A stretch of DNA of 64,000 nt from Psoroptes ovis (Eukaryota; Arthropoda; Arachnida; Sarcoptiformes; Psoroptidae), in contig PQWQ01000006.1 in NCBI GenBank assembly GCA_002943765.1, forward strand, positions 3,162,001-3,226,000, in the 5' to 3' direction. Made by a program: the position numbers and the translations under genes. The notes under the pieces were generated by a model. It worked only from the letters and a program-made list of their open reading frames with translations, ran no database searches and was not told the DNA's origin. This document shows positions 15,001-29,262 of the stretch, piece after piece. Positions within the stretch are counted from its first letter, which is position 1. Every line of letters begins with the position of its first letter.

Positions 15001-16027
15001 AATTTTTTTTTTCTGTTATCTCCTTCTCCAAGCAACCACACAACGATACAATGACGAAGAAAAAAAGAAAGATCAATCACGATTATCATGATGATAATTA
15101 TAATAATAATAATCAATTGATTTTTATTATTGAAATGAAAAGAAAAAATAATTCCAAGATTAATGATTTTTCATTTTTTTCTATCTTTTCTTCTTCTTAT
15201 TCGCATTCAATTAAGGATAAATCACGATCATTATTTTCAGATGATCTAAATTTTGATTCAATCAATGATGTTTGCTTGATGATGGTCATGTCCTCAAAGA
15301 CTAGAAAATCAGTTCATATTTTTTTCTGTGAAACTTAATTGAAAAAATTCAATATTTTCACATTTTTTCTAGCTTGAAATTGAAAATTTTAATCTGAAAT
15401 GATTAATAAAGTCATTTTTATTTCATTATTGTTGTTGTTATGTCCTCTTTATAATTGATTCAATTGATTGATTGATCATTTTATGTATGATGCTGTTGTT
15501 TTTGTTGTTATCTTGTTGTTATTGATGTGAATTTAATAATTTTATTTTCCAAGGTTTAAGGTGTGCATGCATGTAAGCTATTCTTTCAATTAATTCACCC
15601 TTAGGCAATCATCTTGATGAATCGATTATATTAACATTCAGCTAAAGAGAACCAAATGAAAAATTTTCTTTTCATTGTTGTTTGCTGTTATTGTCCATTA
15701 TAATTAAAGGTTAATCACTTTTATTCTACATTATTATTGTGATTCAATAATAAAATTACTATTACCAAGAATCAGCAATAATTACGGATGTATCCACCAA
15801 AGAAAAATTTGATTTAATTCATAAGTCGATTTTCTTTTTCGCATTGTTGTTATTCACCCTTGATTGAATCATTTTTTATTTCATTATGAACATGTTAAGA
15901 ATTTCAATTGAATGAATGAATTAATTTCTGCCATGATTATTATCATCAAAATGTTAGATTAAACTTGTAAAAAAAAAATAGTTAACTAATTAAAACTAAT
16001 TTCCTTTTTTTTAATCTTTTGTAACAG
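1..16027. other. gene-free AT-rich stretch (5' flank or first intron of ephrin)
   Basis: I found no supportable gene here. The open frames present (for example 379-756 minus, 1029-1376 plus, 6105-6455 plus, 14988-15338 plus) translate to Phe/Ile/Asn/Lys-rich low complexity and several begin at non-ATG codons. Contents are short AAT, GAT, TGAA and CA repeats and A or T homopolymers. Because the ephrin exon starting at 16028 needs an upstream exon for its signal peptide, this is either a very long first intron or 5' flanking DNA with an exon I could not find. Local oddities are a GGT/CCA hairpin near 10280 and a CCG-rich patch at 14197-14222. Confidence 0.6.
10280..10306. repeat. GC-rich short hairpin
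   Basis: Arms at 10280-10289 (ATGGTGGTGG) and 10297-10306 (CCACCACCAT) are perfect reverse complements around a 7-nt loop. It stands out as a GC-rich stem within surrounding AT-rich DNA. The function is unknown. Confidence 0.6.
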
Positions 16028-19000
16028 ATTTCGCATTGACAACACCGATCATATAATCGATGTAAATCGTGGTAATGCAAAATTTGAATATGATCAAATC
16101 AACATAATATGTCCAATGTACACGAAAGGGACAAGAGAAGAAGATATTGAAACGTATATTATTTATAATGTAAGTTTTATCATTATCAAAAATTTATCTA
16201 GAAATAAATAAGAATCTATTTATTTTTCAATGATTGTTTGATTATTAATAATAATTTTTTTTTCGATTATTATTATCATCATTATCATTAACATTATTGT
16301 TGCGTGTCGATTTGATTATAATAGCATTTTGTTCCTCATTGATTTTTTGGTCATCTTCTTTTGTTGAAAGCACAAATCATTTTTTTCTGGCAATTCATTT
16401 TTTTAATAATAATAAAAATGTTTAGGGCAATTATTTTTATTATTAGTTTTGCTTTTTTGATTATCATTATGATCATAATGATAGTAATAATATTAATATT
16501 TGCAATATATTTACATGATGATTATATTATCAAAGAATTTGTGTATATGTGTGGTCAAGTATTATTTTATGATAACGATAACATAATTTTCAATGACCAA
16601 AAAAATGTTAATGTCAGCCTAATTGGCTGATTTTTTCCTACTTTTTGCTTTTGTTGACAAATATGATGATGATCATTATAATCATTTTTATTTCTGGATG
16701 ATTTCTTTCAAATATTTTTATTTTTTCATGTATTATGTTTTTATTTAGATTTTTTATTGTATAATGAAACATTTGTAATTTTTGTATGTCATTTTAATGA
16801 ATTTGTTCTGAATTTTTTCGTTGTTTTCCTATTTACCATCATTTGTATTATTATTATTGATATTTGCATTATCCATTATTCGATTGATTGAATTTTGAAT
16901 GAATGATTAGATGTGTGTAACGGCATCAAAACATGCATACCACGATATTGACCTCGAATCAAATTCAATCATTGAAAGTTTGTTTGCTTTTTTTCTTTGT
17001 CTTAGCTTCAATTATTATCATTGTTATTTCAATCGATCAATTCAATGATGAATTCCTTTCCAATTTAAATGATTGAATTTTTTGCTGTTTGTTTGCTTGT
17101 TTCGATTCAATTTGTCAATTCAATCAATGAAATGTAATGTTGAAATGAAAAATTCAAATTTTTATCATTTGATATCACGATTTTTTATTCTCTTTTCATT
17201 ATTTTGCATTATTTCAGTGAATATACAAATTTATATGTGCCAACAACAACCAAAACAAAACTATTAATAGCATAAAAATATTCTCCAATATACTAAATGA
17301 TGCGAAATTGGAGAACTGACGAATTATAATGAATTTGAATTTTTATGTAGAAAAATGAACGAAAAAAATCAGGTTTCATGTTTTCTCTTGACAATCATTC
17401 CGGTCATATCTTGATCTCATTTAATTTTTCTATTCATATTGATCATTGATTCAATTAGCGGCCATTTTTTATTTTTTCATTTCTAATACAAATTGATATC
17501 GAAAATTCATTCCATATTTGTTTTGTCTGCTCAATATATTTTTTTCCTTGGCAAAACAATGTCGCAATCAGATCATATTTTATGATTCGATTGCCATTAA
17601 ATTGAAAATTTAATAAATTTAGCCTAAATAAAGCAAAAAAAAAGCAATATGAAACCGATGAAATATATCGTTCGGTTATTGTCATTTCTTTGAATCATTA
17701 TTATTATCATCATCATTATTTTCGACGACAAAAAAAAACTTTGAAATGGAATCCCAATTAGCACTGATTAGGGATGTATATTTTTTTTCCTGATATTTCA
17801 GCATCATTTGGCTGATTATTTGTTTGTTCGAGAAAAAATAAATTATTACCCCTAATTTTTTCTTGGTCATTGAACTAAATCAAAGTGGTCGAATTAGAAG
17901 TGAAAAAAACGAAATAAAAATCGAATTTTTTTCCGTAAAATGATAAGATTTTCATTTATTTCTCCAAATTACAAATTGAGGAAATAAAATAGGATCAAAA
18001 TCATCTTAGTTTTTTCTCTATTTTGAATTATAAAAATTGTTAACAGTAAAAATCATTTCATAATTATTGATTGGCATTTAGATTTGTTGAATTTCATTTT
18101 GAATTTTTTTTCTTTCATATTTTCAATTGACAGAAATGAAAGTGTACGAAAAATGTCAATTTTTTTCATCCAAAAGCATATTGAAGAATTTAGTAAATAC
18201 ATCATGTTGAGGGGCGTATTATGTTTATTTGTGAACATTTTCAGGCAAAATAGAAAATAAATTTTTAACCACGAATTTTAATTTTAATCCAGTTTGTTTT
18301 GACATATTTTTTTCAATTTTATCCTATTTTTTATTTCATCTTCTTCATCACTGTTTTCACTAATTGACCATGATGACAATGACGAGACATTCGTTAATGA
18401 TAATAATAGGATTCTTATGCGAAAGAATTAAAATCCATTCGCTGTCATCACCATCTGGATGTCAAGGGGATTTTTTTTCTAAGTACTTATTTGCAAAGAT
18501 GTGACATGTGAACTTGTGTCAAAGATTTTTTTGATATATTTTTCCCTCTACTCTGGTAAATAAAATAAAATTAAAACAAAAACAAAATAACAAAAACCTG
18601 TGAACAATACCATATGCCATTTTTTGTGGTTGTTAGTCATTTGTTAGACAATTTTTTTCTTCTTTCGATTTCTAAATTACAAATCAAATATTTCTATTTT
18701 TATTAAAAAGTTTACAATATTTTATGATTATTACTATGAGATCAATAATAATTATAATTGATTGAAAATTAATTGTTATCATTTTTAGTTCAATGATTTC
18801 GATGATTGTGTTCATCAGATGAAAAGTTTCCTCTCTTTATTTGATTTTTTTTTCGAGCAAAAAAATTTATTTTCCATATAATGATCATTATTATTTTTTT
18901 GTTTATAAATGATCAGCGCAAAGCAATCATGAACAAATGTCCACTATAAATTTCAGTTTTTTTTTTTGGTAATTTTTTTCTGGAATTCACTCACGAAAAA

Positions 19001-22000
19001 TTCATGATTAATTCAAACGAACTGCAAAATTATCATGGACATTGTCTTTTCATTCGATATTAATTTAAATAATTGTCCTGTTTTCGTTTCAATTTCAAAT
19101 ACCTGGAATTATTCATAATAATGGCCTGAATTATGGAAAAAATTATGTTTTTCTTTTCCAGAAATTTGTAATGTGATATGTGAAATTTTTTTTTGTTCTT
19201 CTTTGCTCTACAATTTAACCATTAATAGCATCCAACAATTTATAAATAGATTATCATATCATTATTATTATTACGTTTCACATTCATCATTTCTAAATTG
19301 ATTATATGTGTGTGTGCATGGAAATAATATGATAATAATAGTAATATTATATTATATGGTTTGTGGTGAAAATAGAAAAAATTGTTCAGGGTTAATACAC
19401 TAACTTGATACTTTATCTTGATTGTTATCCACCATTGAAAACTTTATGAAACACCGCAAAAAAAACGAAAACCAAACCCATATACATTTTCTTCTATTTT
19501 TTGAATTTCATTTTCATCTTTTTTTCTCCGTCATTGCAACTAAAAATAACAAATAAATGAAATAAATAAATACGAAAAAATCGATAAACAGTAAAATAAT
19601 GGTTTATGGTTGGTATGATGATTTTTAGCCACCATTTATCGATCGATTTATTTGAATGAAATAAAAAATTGAGAAAAATGATATGTAAATATTAATAATA
19701 ACGATAATAATAATAAATAATAATCAGATATTTGATTCATTGATGATGATTGCATATAAGAAAATCGATGTGAAAGACGAAATACATTTTCATCATAATT
19801 GGCTTATCGATCACCGACTATTGTTGAATCCTACAAAATAAAATAAGTACGATCGTCGACTGAGACAATAAACAAAATATGTACCTTGATAGATTTTCTA
19901 TTAAAAATTATGGCTTCGAAATTCAAGAATTGTCTTTATTTACAAACAACAAAAACGACGAGAAAAAATACAATGTTTCAAAGATTAATATTTTTGCATC
20001 ATTCAAAATAATATGTTCATATTGATGGTGGCAAGAATTTCATTTTTACTTATGAAAGTAAAAAATGTTGAAAAATAAATAACAGATATTAATGGATGAT
20101 GATGATGATCGAATTCTGGTCACGTTTCGCAGAAGACGAGCGTAGAGAAAAACGTATTCGTTTTATTATTTTTCATTATTATTTTGAATAAATTGCAATC
20201 CAAAATTATCATCATCATCATCAACAACGACAAATCCTAGAAAATGATTCAACATTACGGTTTCTTTTGTTTTTTGAAATTCCATATTTTTTCCGTATCC
20301 ATGTATAGCAATGCATTTTTCACATTTTATCAAACATAAACGTGTTAAATTAACAGCAAAATAGATATAAATATCGAATATGATGAAAAAAAAAATCTTG
20401 TGTAGATTTTCCACGAATGTTTCAGGTCTTTTAATTCAATCATCATCATCATGATAATCATTATTTTTTTCGTAGACTTAATTCAATTATTCCAAAACAT
20501 TCACATTCATTTAGTTTTGTTTTTTTGTTTTGAATTTAGTTTCAATTTTAATTTTTAGTTTTCGTTTCATCTTGGTTAGTCATCTTTATTTTCTTGTTTC
20601 GTTTTGTTTTTTTTTTCGCTATACAATTGTTAATGATAATGATTGAAATAACTACTTTGGTTGTTGCTATTTTCTATTGCTGTAGTCAAGCTACACCATT
20701 ATTATCATTATCAACAACAAAATGGACAAATTGAAATGAAATAGAGATGAAAAAAGCAAATGAAATCTTAATCATCATCACGTTATATTTTTTGTGCTGT
20801 CCTTTGCTATGAATTTTTTTTTTTGTTTCATTTCTTTTATCATCATCATCATCATTATCCCATTATTATTAATATTACATAACACTTGTGTGCAATAATA
20901 TTTAACCAGATAGGAGAAAGAAGTTGAAGATGAAGAAGAAATGAAAATAGTCAACCATTACCGTTTCGGTTATTTATATAATTTTTTTCTCCTTCATCTT
21001 CTATTTTTTCTGAGATATAAGATTATCATTTCGCTTACTTTTTTGTTTCGAATGTAATTTAATTGATGCTTTCCCGATGATGTCGAAGTTGATGATGATC
21101 ATGATGATAATGATGATGATGATACATTCGTAAATTCATATGGAAATGTATATAAATTCGTATAAATTAGATACATACGAAAACAATAAATGGACAAACC
21201 ATGAATGAATTTAGTTTTTTTGCTTTTGCTTTGAATTTATTCACTGTATCTTATCATTATTTATACACTTTGAAAATTTATATTTTTTCTGTTGTCTTTC
21301 CATATCCATTCATTTGGTCATTCATTCATTTCGTTTCGTTTGAAAATCATTAAAAATCATTATTATTATATTCAACAACGACTAACAACAACGACCATTG
21401 TGTGTGTATATATGGAAATAATAATAATAATAATTTTGTGTCCACATGATGCCTATGCCATTCATTTTTTCATTATTCAATCATTATGATGAAGATGATA
21501 ATGATGATTATGATTACCAAAAAGGAATTTTTTTCATCTTTTCAATTTAGTTTTTTTTTTTTTTGCCTGAAAACGCAATTATTTCTATGTTAAAGTTTTT
21601 GATGAATTTTTTCAATTGAATATAACTTTTGAAATGAAAAAATGGAAAAAATAAAAAATAATTAATGAGTGAATAGAATTAATTGTTCTACACACATGTT
21701 TCATGTTATTCTCATTATAATTTCATGTTTAATTGATTTTTTTATTTTTGAAATTTTCTTTTCAAATTTTTAATTCGACATTCATTTTGAGCAAAAATTT
21801 TTGAAAATGAGAATATTAATTAATAATTATTTTTAATTAATTGAAAAATTTTTTTATTTTTAAAATTCAGGTATCAAAAGAAGAATATGATGGCTGCCAT
21901 ATTGCCAATCCAGCATTAGCACGTACAATCGCTGTCTGTGATAAACCATTTTTAAATCGTTATTATACGGTCACATTTAGACCATTTACACCGCAGCCAG

Positions 22001-25000
22001 GTGGATTAGAATTTCATCATGGTCAAGATTATTATTTTATTGCATTATCAGCTAAACCAGGAGATACGATAAATCATTGCCATAAATATCATATGAAAGT
22101 TGTATTTAAAGTTTGTTGTAGCAATAATAATAATAATAAACAACAGCAACAATCATCATCATCATCATCCACATCGATGCAACAGCAGCAGCCACAATCG
22201 CCATCATCTTCATCGTCATCATCATCATTAAACATTCATAATCGACCATCCATTGGTAAGTTTCATTTATTCATATTAATACATATTTGGAATGTGAAAA
22301 AGTTGAAAAAAATGATTATCTTTAATTACACTTCACCTTGATGAGATTTTCTTTTGTTATATTCATTCATTCATTCGCATTTCAAACAAATGTTGATTAA
22401 TTTGAACAGAAATTTCGTTTTGTGTTATTATTTTTAATGATAATAATAATAATGAAATGAAATGAATAAATAATTGACCAAAACAAGCTCGAACAACAAC
22501 AAGAACAGTGATAAATTTATATTCAATTTTCCTCTATTCTTCGAACATTTTTGGCCAACCAAAAAAAACAAGATAAACTGAAAAAGGTCATCATCTCATC
22601 AATCAGAATATTTCTATTCGTATAAAGATCACTATCGAAATGTATATGGCGTGATATGATGTGTTTGTGTGTGTTTGTAGATTGTGTATGCGTTTCCTAT
22701 TCACAGATTGGAAAAAAATAAATGTTGAAAACAATGAATTATTATTATCATCATCTTTCTCCATCTTCGATGTTCATAACACAATTCGCTTCTGTGAAAT
22801 GAAATCATGAAATTAGGTGAAAATAAGTCACGAAATTGATTTTGATTCGTTTTTTCTTTCTTAATTTATATATTGATCACATGGTGTTTGTATTGATAAT
22901 GATAATACTAATAATAATAATAACAGCGATGATGATAGCATTTATGGTCATATAGATAATGATAATATTTTATCAGATATCTATTTGATGTTTTTATCCA
23001 AAAAAAATTCCGAAAAATTCCTATTATTTCCAATATCTTATTATTGGCAAAAATATCAGGGTCGAAACCATTTAAATGAATGTATGAACCCATGAATATT
23101 AGAATCAATGAAAAAAGATCGAAGAAAAAGAAGAGGAAAATTCTGTGAAAATGGATTTTTCCTTGAATGTAAAAAAAGAATAAAGAAAAAAACGGATACG
23201 CATCTCTTGTGCAAATATTTACAATAGATTCAATTACTTATTTATTTATTATTATTATTATAATATTAATATAGGCAAATAGATAGATAGCAACATTCAT
23301 CATCTTCATCTTCATTCATTCATCTTTATTCATTCAATGAATTCATACATTCATTGAATTCAAAATCATACACATATTGACCATTCATTTTCATTTTCTT
23401 TTTCATTTTATCCACAAGTATTTTTCTTCAAGTGTTTTTCGACATCATCGGTTGTCGATGTTGTTGATATTATTTCAAAGAATTCATCTGGTGCTTTTGG
23501 TGTTTTTTTCTCCTCGTTTTTGTTGTTGAATTTCAAACAAAAAATTTTTGATAAAACATGTTTCCACTGAGTTTTCACTGGTCTTTTTCCTTAATTTTTC
23601 TCCATTTCTGTGATGGTTCCTGTCATTCGTGTGTAATTCATTCATTCATTGAATTTTTTCTTCCATTCGATAAAGCTTTATCCTAAGGACCAAAAAATTT
23701 TTATTATCATTATATTTTCAAAAAAAATGTTTGAAATAAACATTTTTCATTATTATTATTTTCTGTTTTGTATGTATTGTGTGCTTGTGTGTATTTGGCT
23801 GATGTTTGTTTTAGATTTTGTTTAGCTCCCGGCTTTCTCACACACACACACACACACCATTCGTACACAACTTCAAATAAATAAATAAATAAATAATGAT
23901 AATAGCACAAACACCGTCATCATAAATAATCGCCAGAATTTTTTCGCTTTCCATTATTCTCTATGGCTAGCTACAATGTGTTTTGTTGCTGCATTGGAAT
24001 TATTAAAATCAATATCACCATTGTTGAAAGAATTGATGATTAGACACATTATATGATTTATAATATTATTATTATTACAAACAAACAAACCAAATACACC
24101 AAATATCAAGCACAGCTTCTAGTCTTGATAATTTTATGATTTTTCCATTTTTTTCGTCGAAATTCTGTTGCTGTTATTATGATAATAATAATAATAATTT
24201 TAATTTTGTTTACTTGAAATTTTTCTCTCCATGAACAGTGTTTGAGATGTTTTCAAAAATTTCATGTTCAAATATGGTTTATTGTTTGTTTGATTCTTCG
24301 AAAATAGATGAAAAAAAAATTCATTTTTGACATTGGCCAATCCATATTCGATGTTGTTATTTTTATTATGTTTTTCAATTCAATTTAATATTTAATGAAA
24401 ACAAACAAACAAAGAAAAATAATATTTTTATAAATAATCGTTTAAATGTTTTTACAATTTATTTTTCCCTTCACATTCACATTTTTCTTCATTCAGTATA
24501 ATCACAGTGTGTGGCATTTAAATGAATTCATTGTTTTATAATCATTATTATTATTTTAGTTTTGATAATATAAATCTATTTTTTTTTTTTTTTTTTTTTG
24601 TTTATTTATTGCTATTTGTGAATTACCAAAATTTTTTTTTTTTGTTCAATTTCAAAACATATTTTTATTAATAAATGAAATATTTTCATTTCATTTTCTG
24701 TTTTCAATATTTAATATAGCTTCGAAATCTGAAACAAACAATAATGGAATTCTTATTGGTGGTAGCAATCAAATTAGCAGTTCAACAATTACACCATCAA
24801 GCACATCGATGCCTCAAAGTTCTACATTTTCATTTTTAGAATTTAGTAATAATAACAATAATGTAAATAATGCAAATAATAATAATGCAATCGGTATTGC
24901 TACATATAAAGGTGTAATTAGTAATCACAATTCTACAGTGTATCCAATGATAATTCGCCATCATCCAAAGCCTACACGTTCATCATCGATCATTGATCAA

Positions 25001-27315
25001 CAACATCATCAGAGCTCATCATTAAGCAATAATTATGACAATAATAGAATCGTTGGTGGTAGTAGTCATCGATTCTATGGTGATCCACGTGGTAGATATC
25101 CAATTAATAATAATAATAATAATAATTTACATTATCCGAGCTTGTTTTCAACTGAACGTCCATTACTGTCGCCAATATCATCACAAATAAATTCACCAAC
25201 ACGTATACCACATGTTCCTTATCATCCGTATCATCCTAGACAATTAACATCTACATTAAGGCCAGTACATGTTGGTTGGCGTCCACATCCAATACCAAAC
25301 AATCATCACAATGATCATAATCCACCTATACGTTTGTCTGATCAACGTAGTATAGGTTATAAAGGTAATTTTTATTTAATTCAATTTTATTTTATTTTAT
25401 TTTTCTTAAAAAACTTGAAATATTTCAATCTTTGAATTTCATTGAAATAATTTTCGCATGAATCGTATTTAAACATGTAATTTTAACCAAACAACAACAA
25501 CTTATCATTACAATTATTTGTCCAGATGTTCGTTTAAAATTGAATTCACTGTAAAAATAGAACAGAAAAAAATATGACCATATTTAAGTTGATAGTTTCC
25601 AAACAATGGATTTTTTGAAACTAATAATTTATCATCAAAACCTTGTCATTTTACAATGGCAACAAATGGAAAAAAAATTCAATGACTTTAATAGTTTTTT
25701 GAAAGCAATTATTTAGTTTTTGGTGTGAATTTGTACACCTTTGATTTTTTTTCCACCCTTAATTTTGCTGCATCTAAATTATTATTATATTTTTTTCAAT
25801 TTTAAAATCATTCAAATTTACATTTTCAAGTGTATGCTTTTGTATGTTTAAGATGTTGACTATTGTTTGCTTTGATTGTTATTTAGGACCCCTTTTTCCA
25901 ACAGAAAAAGCTTTCCATTAACATTAATGCTTTCATTCATTTATTCATTCATTCAAAAATGACTCGTGTTTGATTTACTTCTTCGATTCAGTCAGTTGAA
26001 TTTTACTAAAATTTTTCTGTTCTGGTTCATTATTATCATGTTAACCCAGACAACAACAGCAGGAACAACAGGAACATATAAAAATCGTAACCCAACAACA
26101 ACAAACAACTAATAACTTTTCACATAAACATAATTCATAATTAGTGCTGCATGTATATGTGGTACCAACAGCCAACAACAATCATATTTTCAGGCACCAA
26201 AATTTTCATTTCATTTCGGTTTTAGTTTTAGTCATAGTGATGATAATAATGAACAGCCAAAATTTTATATGCATTTCAAGCAATAATATAATACAAAATG
26301 AAAAAGGAAAAATTATTGATTGACTCTAAAAATGGATGAATGAAAAATAAAAATGAATTCATATTAAAATGAATGTAAATGTATGTGCACTATGCAAGCA
26401 CACACACAAATGGTAAAGTTTCTTGTCATCATCATCATAATCATTCTTTGGTTTTTTACTTTTAGTTTCATGAATTCTATGGAATGATTTATCCTGTTAA
26501 TTAGCTTTTTTTTTCATTTCTAGTGAAAATGAATATATCAAACAATAACCCAGAATAATAATAATACACTCAAGTGGTTGTGAAAACACATGAATGAATT
26601 CACATTGTCATTATTTTTGTAGAATTGGTTATCTGTTGTTTTCCTTTTTTTCATACTTTTATATTTCCATCATGAAACAATTGAAATTGAAAATTATGAT
26701 AGGAAGAGAATAGAATCGTTTGGGGAAAATCATGCTTCATATGATGATGTCGATATGTGCATATAGTTCATATTATTTTGTCAAAAATGAAAGGAAAAAC
26801 GGGAAGAATAAATGATGACTTTATTTATTCCAATAATTAATAATACAAAAAAGGAAAAATTCTATTCCATATTATTATTCTATTTCGATGATAATGATGA
26901 ATACAGGATACATTTTGTTGATTTTTAGAGTTGAATGTTATGAAAAAATAGCAGTATGCACATGTATAATTATCGTTTTCTCATTTATTATTGCCATATC
27001 ATTGTTTTTTCAATGTTTCAAAGATAAAAACAAGAGTTTTTGTTTGTCGTTTATTCATTATTTAAACTATATCACTTCATTTATTATTAATCAAGTAATT
27101 TATCTTTGCTAGAAAATATTCAATAATTATTGTATTTTTGTTTTCTATTTTCTATTCGAAATTTTTCAGGAATCTATCGATCAAATGATAATCGTGAAAA
27201 AAGTGATGGATTGAATAGCCATTCATCATCAACAATATATGGACAATCAATAACGATATTAAGTGTTTTATCAATCGCTTTATCAACGATAATTTGGTTT
27301 CAACAATTATTATAA
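16028..27315 (+). CDS. Ephrin (GPI-type tail), 5'-partial, four exons
   Basis: Membrane-anchored ligand of Eph receptor tyrosine kinases, used in axon guidance and contact repulsion. Coding exons: 16028-16169, 21871-22255, 24720-25364, 27170-27315 (439 residues seen); all junctions are GT-AG and phase-consistent. Exon 1 carries DHIIDVNRGN and YDQINIICPMY; exon 2 continues VSKEEYDGC, IAVCDKPF, the receptor-binding segment FRPFTPQPGGLEF and HGQDYYFI. Four cysteines (ICP, DGC, VCD, NHC) match the ephrin-domain disulfides. Then follows an unusually long linker (roughly 250 residues, Ser/Asn/Gln/His-rich, with several Asn runs), and the last exon ends with a hydrophobic tail after a Ser-rich patch and no cytoplasmic domain, as in GPI-anchored ephrins. 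The exon with the signal peptide was not found: the first visible exon starts in phase 2, so an upstream exon must exist. The family call is firm; the A/B class label does not transfer to arthropods. A possible AATAAA lies at 27639-27644. Confidence 0.93.
16170..21870 (+). other. ephrin intron, 5.7 kb
   Basis: Bounded by donor GTAAGT at 16170 and acceptor TTCAG ending at 21870. It contains only AT-rich low-complexity sequence and short trinucleotide repeats; open frames such as 16361-16630 and 20166-20414 read as Ile/Phe/Asp-rich low complexity. I see no coding feature in it. Confidence 0.75.
22256..24719 (+). other. ephrin intron, 2.5 kb
   Basis: Donor GTAAG at 22256, acceptor TATAG ending at 24719. 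It includes a (CA)n tract at about 23839-23857 and a run of 21 T at 24579-24599 that lies about 120 nt before the acceptor. No gene is visible. Confidence 0.75.
25365..27169 (+). other. ephrin intron, 1.8 kb
   Basis: Donor GTAATT at 25365, acceptor TTTTTCAG ending at 27169. It contains a CAACAACAG/CAGGAACAA-type patch near 26050-26105 and otherwise simple AT-rich DNA. Confidence 0.7.
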
Positions 27316-29044
27316 CACATATTTGAAACAACATATTTCAACAATTCGTATAGAAAATTGATTATTTCGAAATTGATTGATAAATTCCAAATTTAATATA
27401 ATTTTTCAACAAAAAAAATATTGAAGAAAAAAATTCCAATCATTCAATGATGCTTTTGAAAGTGATTTTTGCTTCAAATTCTTCAAAACATTTTTTTCTA
27501 CTTGTTCTAAATGCAATCAATGAAATTTTTCAAAAAAAAAAAAAAAAATTCTTTCAAATTTGTAAATCTCAAATTTCATTTCGTCTTAATGAGTCATTTT
27601 TACCTCTCTCCAATTTGGGGAGAAGAAAAAAACTCATGAATAAAAATATATGAGAAAAAAACAGCATTTAAAAGTGATACCAAAAAATACATTAAAGCAA
27701 AAGTTTGGTTTGTTCCAAAACCGAAAATTTGCCGCCATCTTATTAATTCTGGTTAAATATGTAATGTAATATGATGATGCACACAATACACAATCACACA
27801 CGCACACATCAATACACACGATCACAAACTTAATATGATTTTTCTTTAGCTTTATTCTTGTTTATTATTATTTATTTTTTACTAATTAGTCAACCATTGT
27901 AAAACTTTATCTCAGCATTTATCTTCGAATTTTTTTTTTTTTGTTATTAATATTTGTATGCTTTCTTTCATTATATTCTCTTTGCCTTTATCACAATTTC
28001 ACTTCATCATTATTATTATCATTTTGAATTCATTTTTACATCTTATTATTTTCATTATTATGAATGTGTCTAAGTCAGATTTACATTTTTTTCTCAAGTA
28101 TATATTAAACTTAAAAAAGAAAACCCGAAAAAAGATTGCCTTTCATTCATTTACACTGTTTGAAAATATAAAAGAATACACCGATTCTTCATCATTCTTC
28201 AACCCATTCTTACCCATATAAAATAATAATAATCCTTCTTACCTTCTGTGTTTTTTTATGAATTCAAAATGGTAAAATTAATGAAAAATAAGAAAATTCT
28301 TGTATAAACACCACCACTAAAAAATATCTTATTTCAAACAAAAGAAATAAAAAATAATTAAAATGAACATCACTAACATTCACATTTGTATAACTTTGTA
28401 ATTGTAATTTTTTCTTCTTTTCTATTTCTATTTATATAAAGTATATATTTTCATTATTTGACACAAATTTTTCTCCTTCACTTTTTTTTGCATAAATTCA
28501 TTCACTCATCCATTCATTTTTTCCCGTTTTTTTCATTCTGTTGTTATTTGTAATACTACTAATGGAAATTAATTTGTATAAAAAAATAACACAAAACATA
28601 ACATATAAATAAATTAATAATTGTAATTGTAAATAATTTATATATAAATATAAATAAATAAATATACGAATAAAATGAAAATCATTTTTTTTTTGTTCAA
28701 TCAAAATGAAAATCATTTCTTTCTGTTGTCATATTATGCCGTGCATTTTACATGCAAAGTTATGTTTGAAAGTTATTGTCATTTGAATTGTGTATGGCAT
28801 GCAATATGCACCATGAGTATATGATTATGATTTTGTTGTATTAATACGACAAATTAATAGCATATTAATGCTTATTAATGCAGTACAATTCATATTCATA
28901 GAATAAAACAATGACAATGACAATTTTGATCCAATCAATTATTCAACTTGAATCTGATTCAATTGTTAACCATTTGTCTATCGAAGAAATTTTTTTTGGG
29001 ATTAATTTTTTTGAAAAAATATAAATTATCTTGAACAAAGGGTT

Positions 29045-29170
29045 GCCATCTATTGAAACGATTAATTGATTCATAAACGAATCTCTGTACTACTCAATCG
29101 CCACTAGATGGCTGTACATTGAAGTTAATTTGAATTTTTAAGTAAGTTGAGCTAACAACGAATAGATGGC
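29045..29170. promoter_or_regulatory. cluster of three AGATGGC boxes
   Basis: AGATGGC occurs in inverse orientation at 29045-29051 and forward at 29106-29112 (in context CGCCACTAGATGGC) and 29164-29170 (context ATAGATGGCG). The middle site resembles the arthropod CTCF core, and all contain the GCCAT core bound by Pho/YY1 proteins. The outer two copies form an inverted pair (GCCATCTATT and AATAGATGGC), so a small degraded foldback element is an alternative. Binding is inferred only. Confidence 0.35.
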
Positions 29171-29254
29171 GATTCAAAATTTTAAAACGCCTCATCCATC
29201 ATGTTCAAAAATTTATGGCATCTGCCTAATTTTAGAAAGAAATTCAATATGAAA

Positions 29255-29262
29255 AACTAAAT
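29255..29262. repeat. left 8-bp target-site duplication of hAT element
   Basis: AACTAAAT, identical to the copy at 29437-29444 directly after the right terminus. The perfect match indicates a recent insertion or one that has not decayed. Confidence 0.93.

Noticed and set aside
14988..15338. 116-codon plus-strand frame upstream of the ephrin exon, considered as its missing first exon
   Set aside because: It begins at TTG (first ATG 14997), is Asn/Asp/Ser/Phe-rich, has no secretory signal followed by an ephrin start, and no suitable phase-2 donor before its stop.
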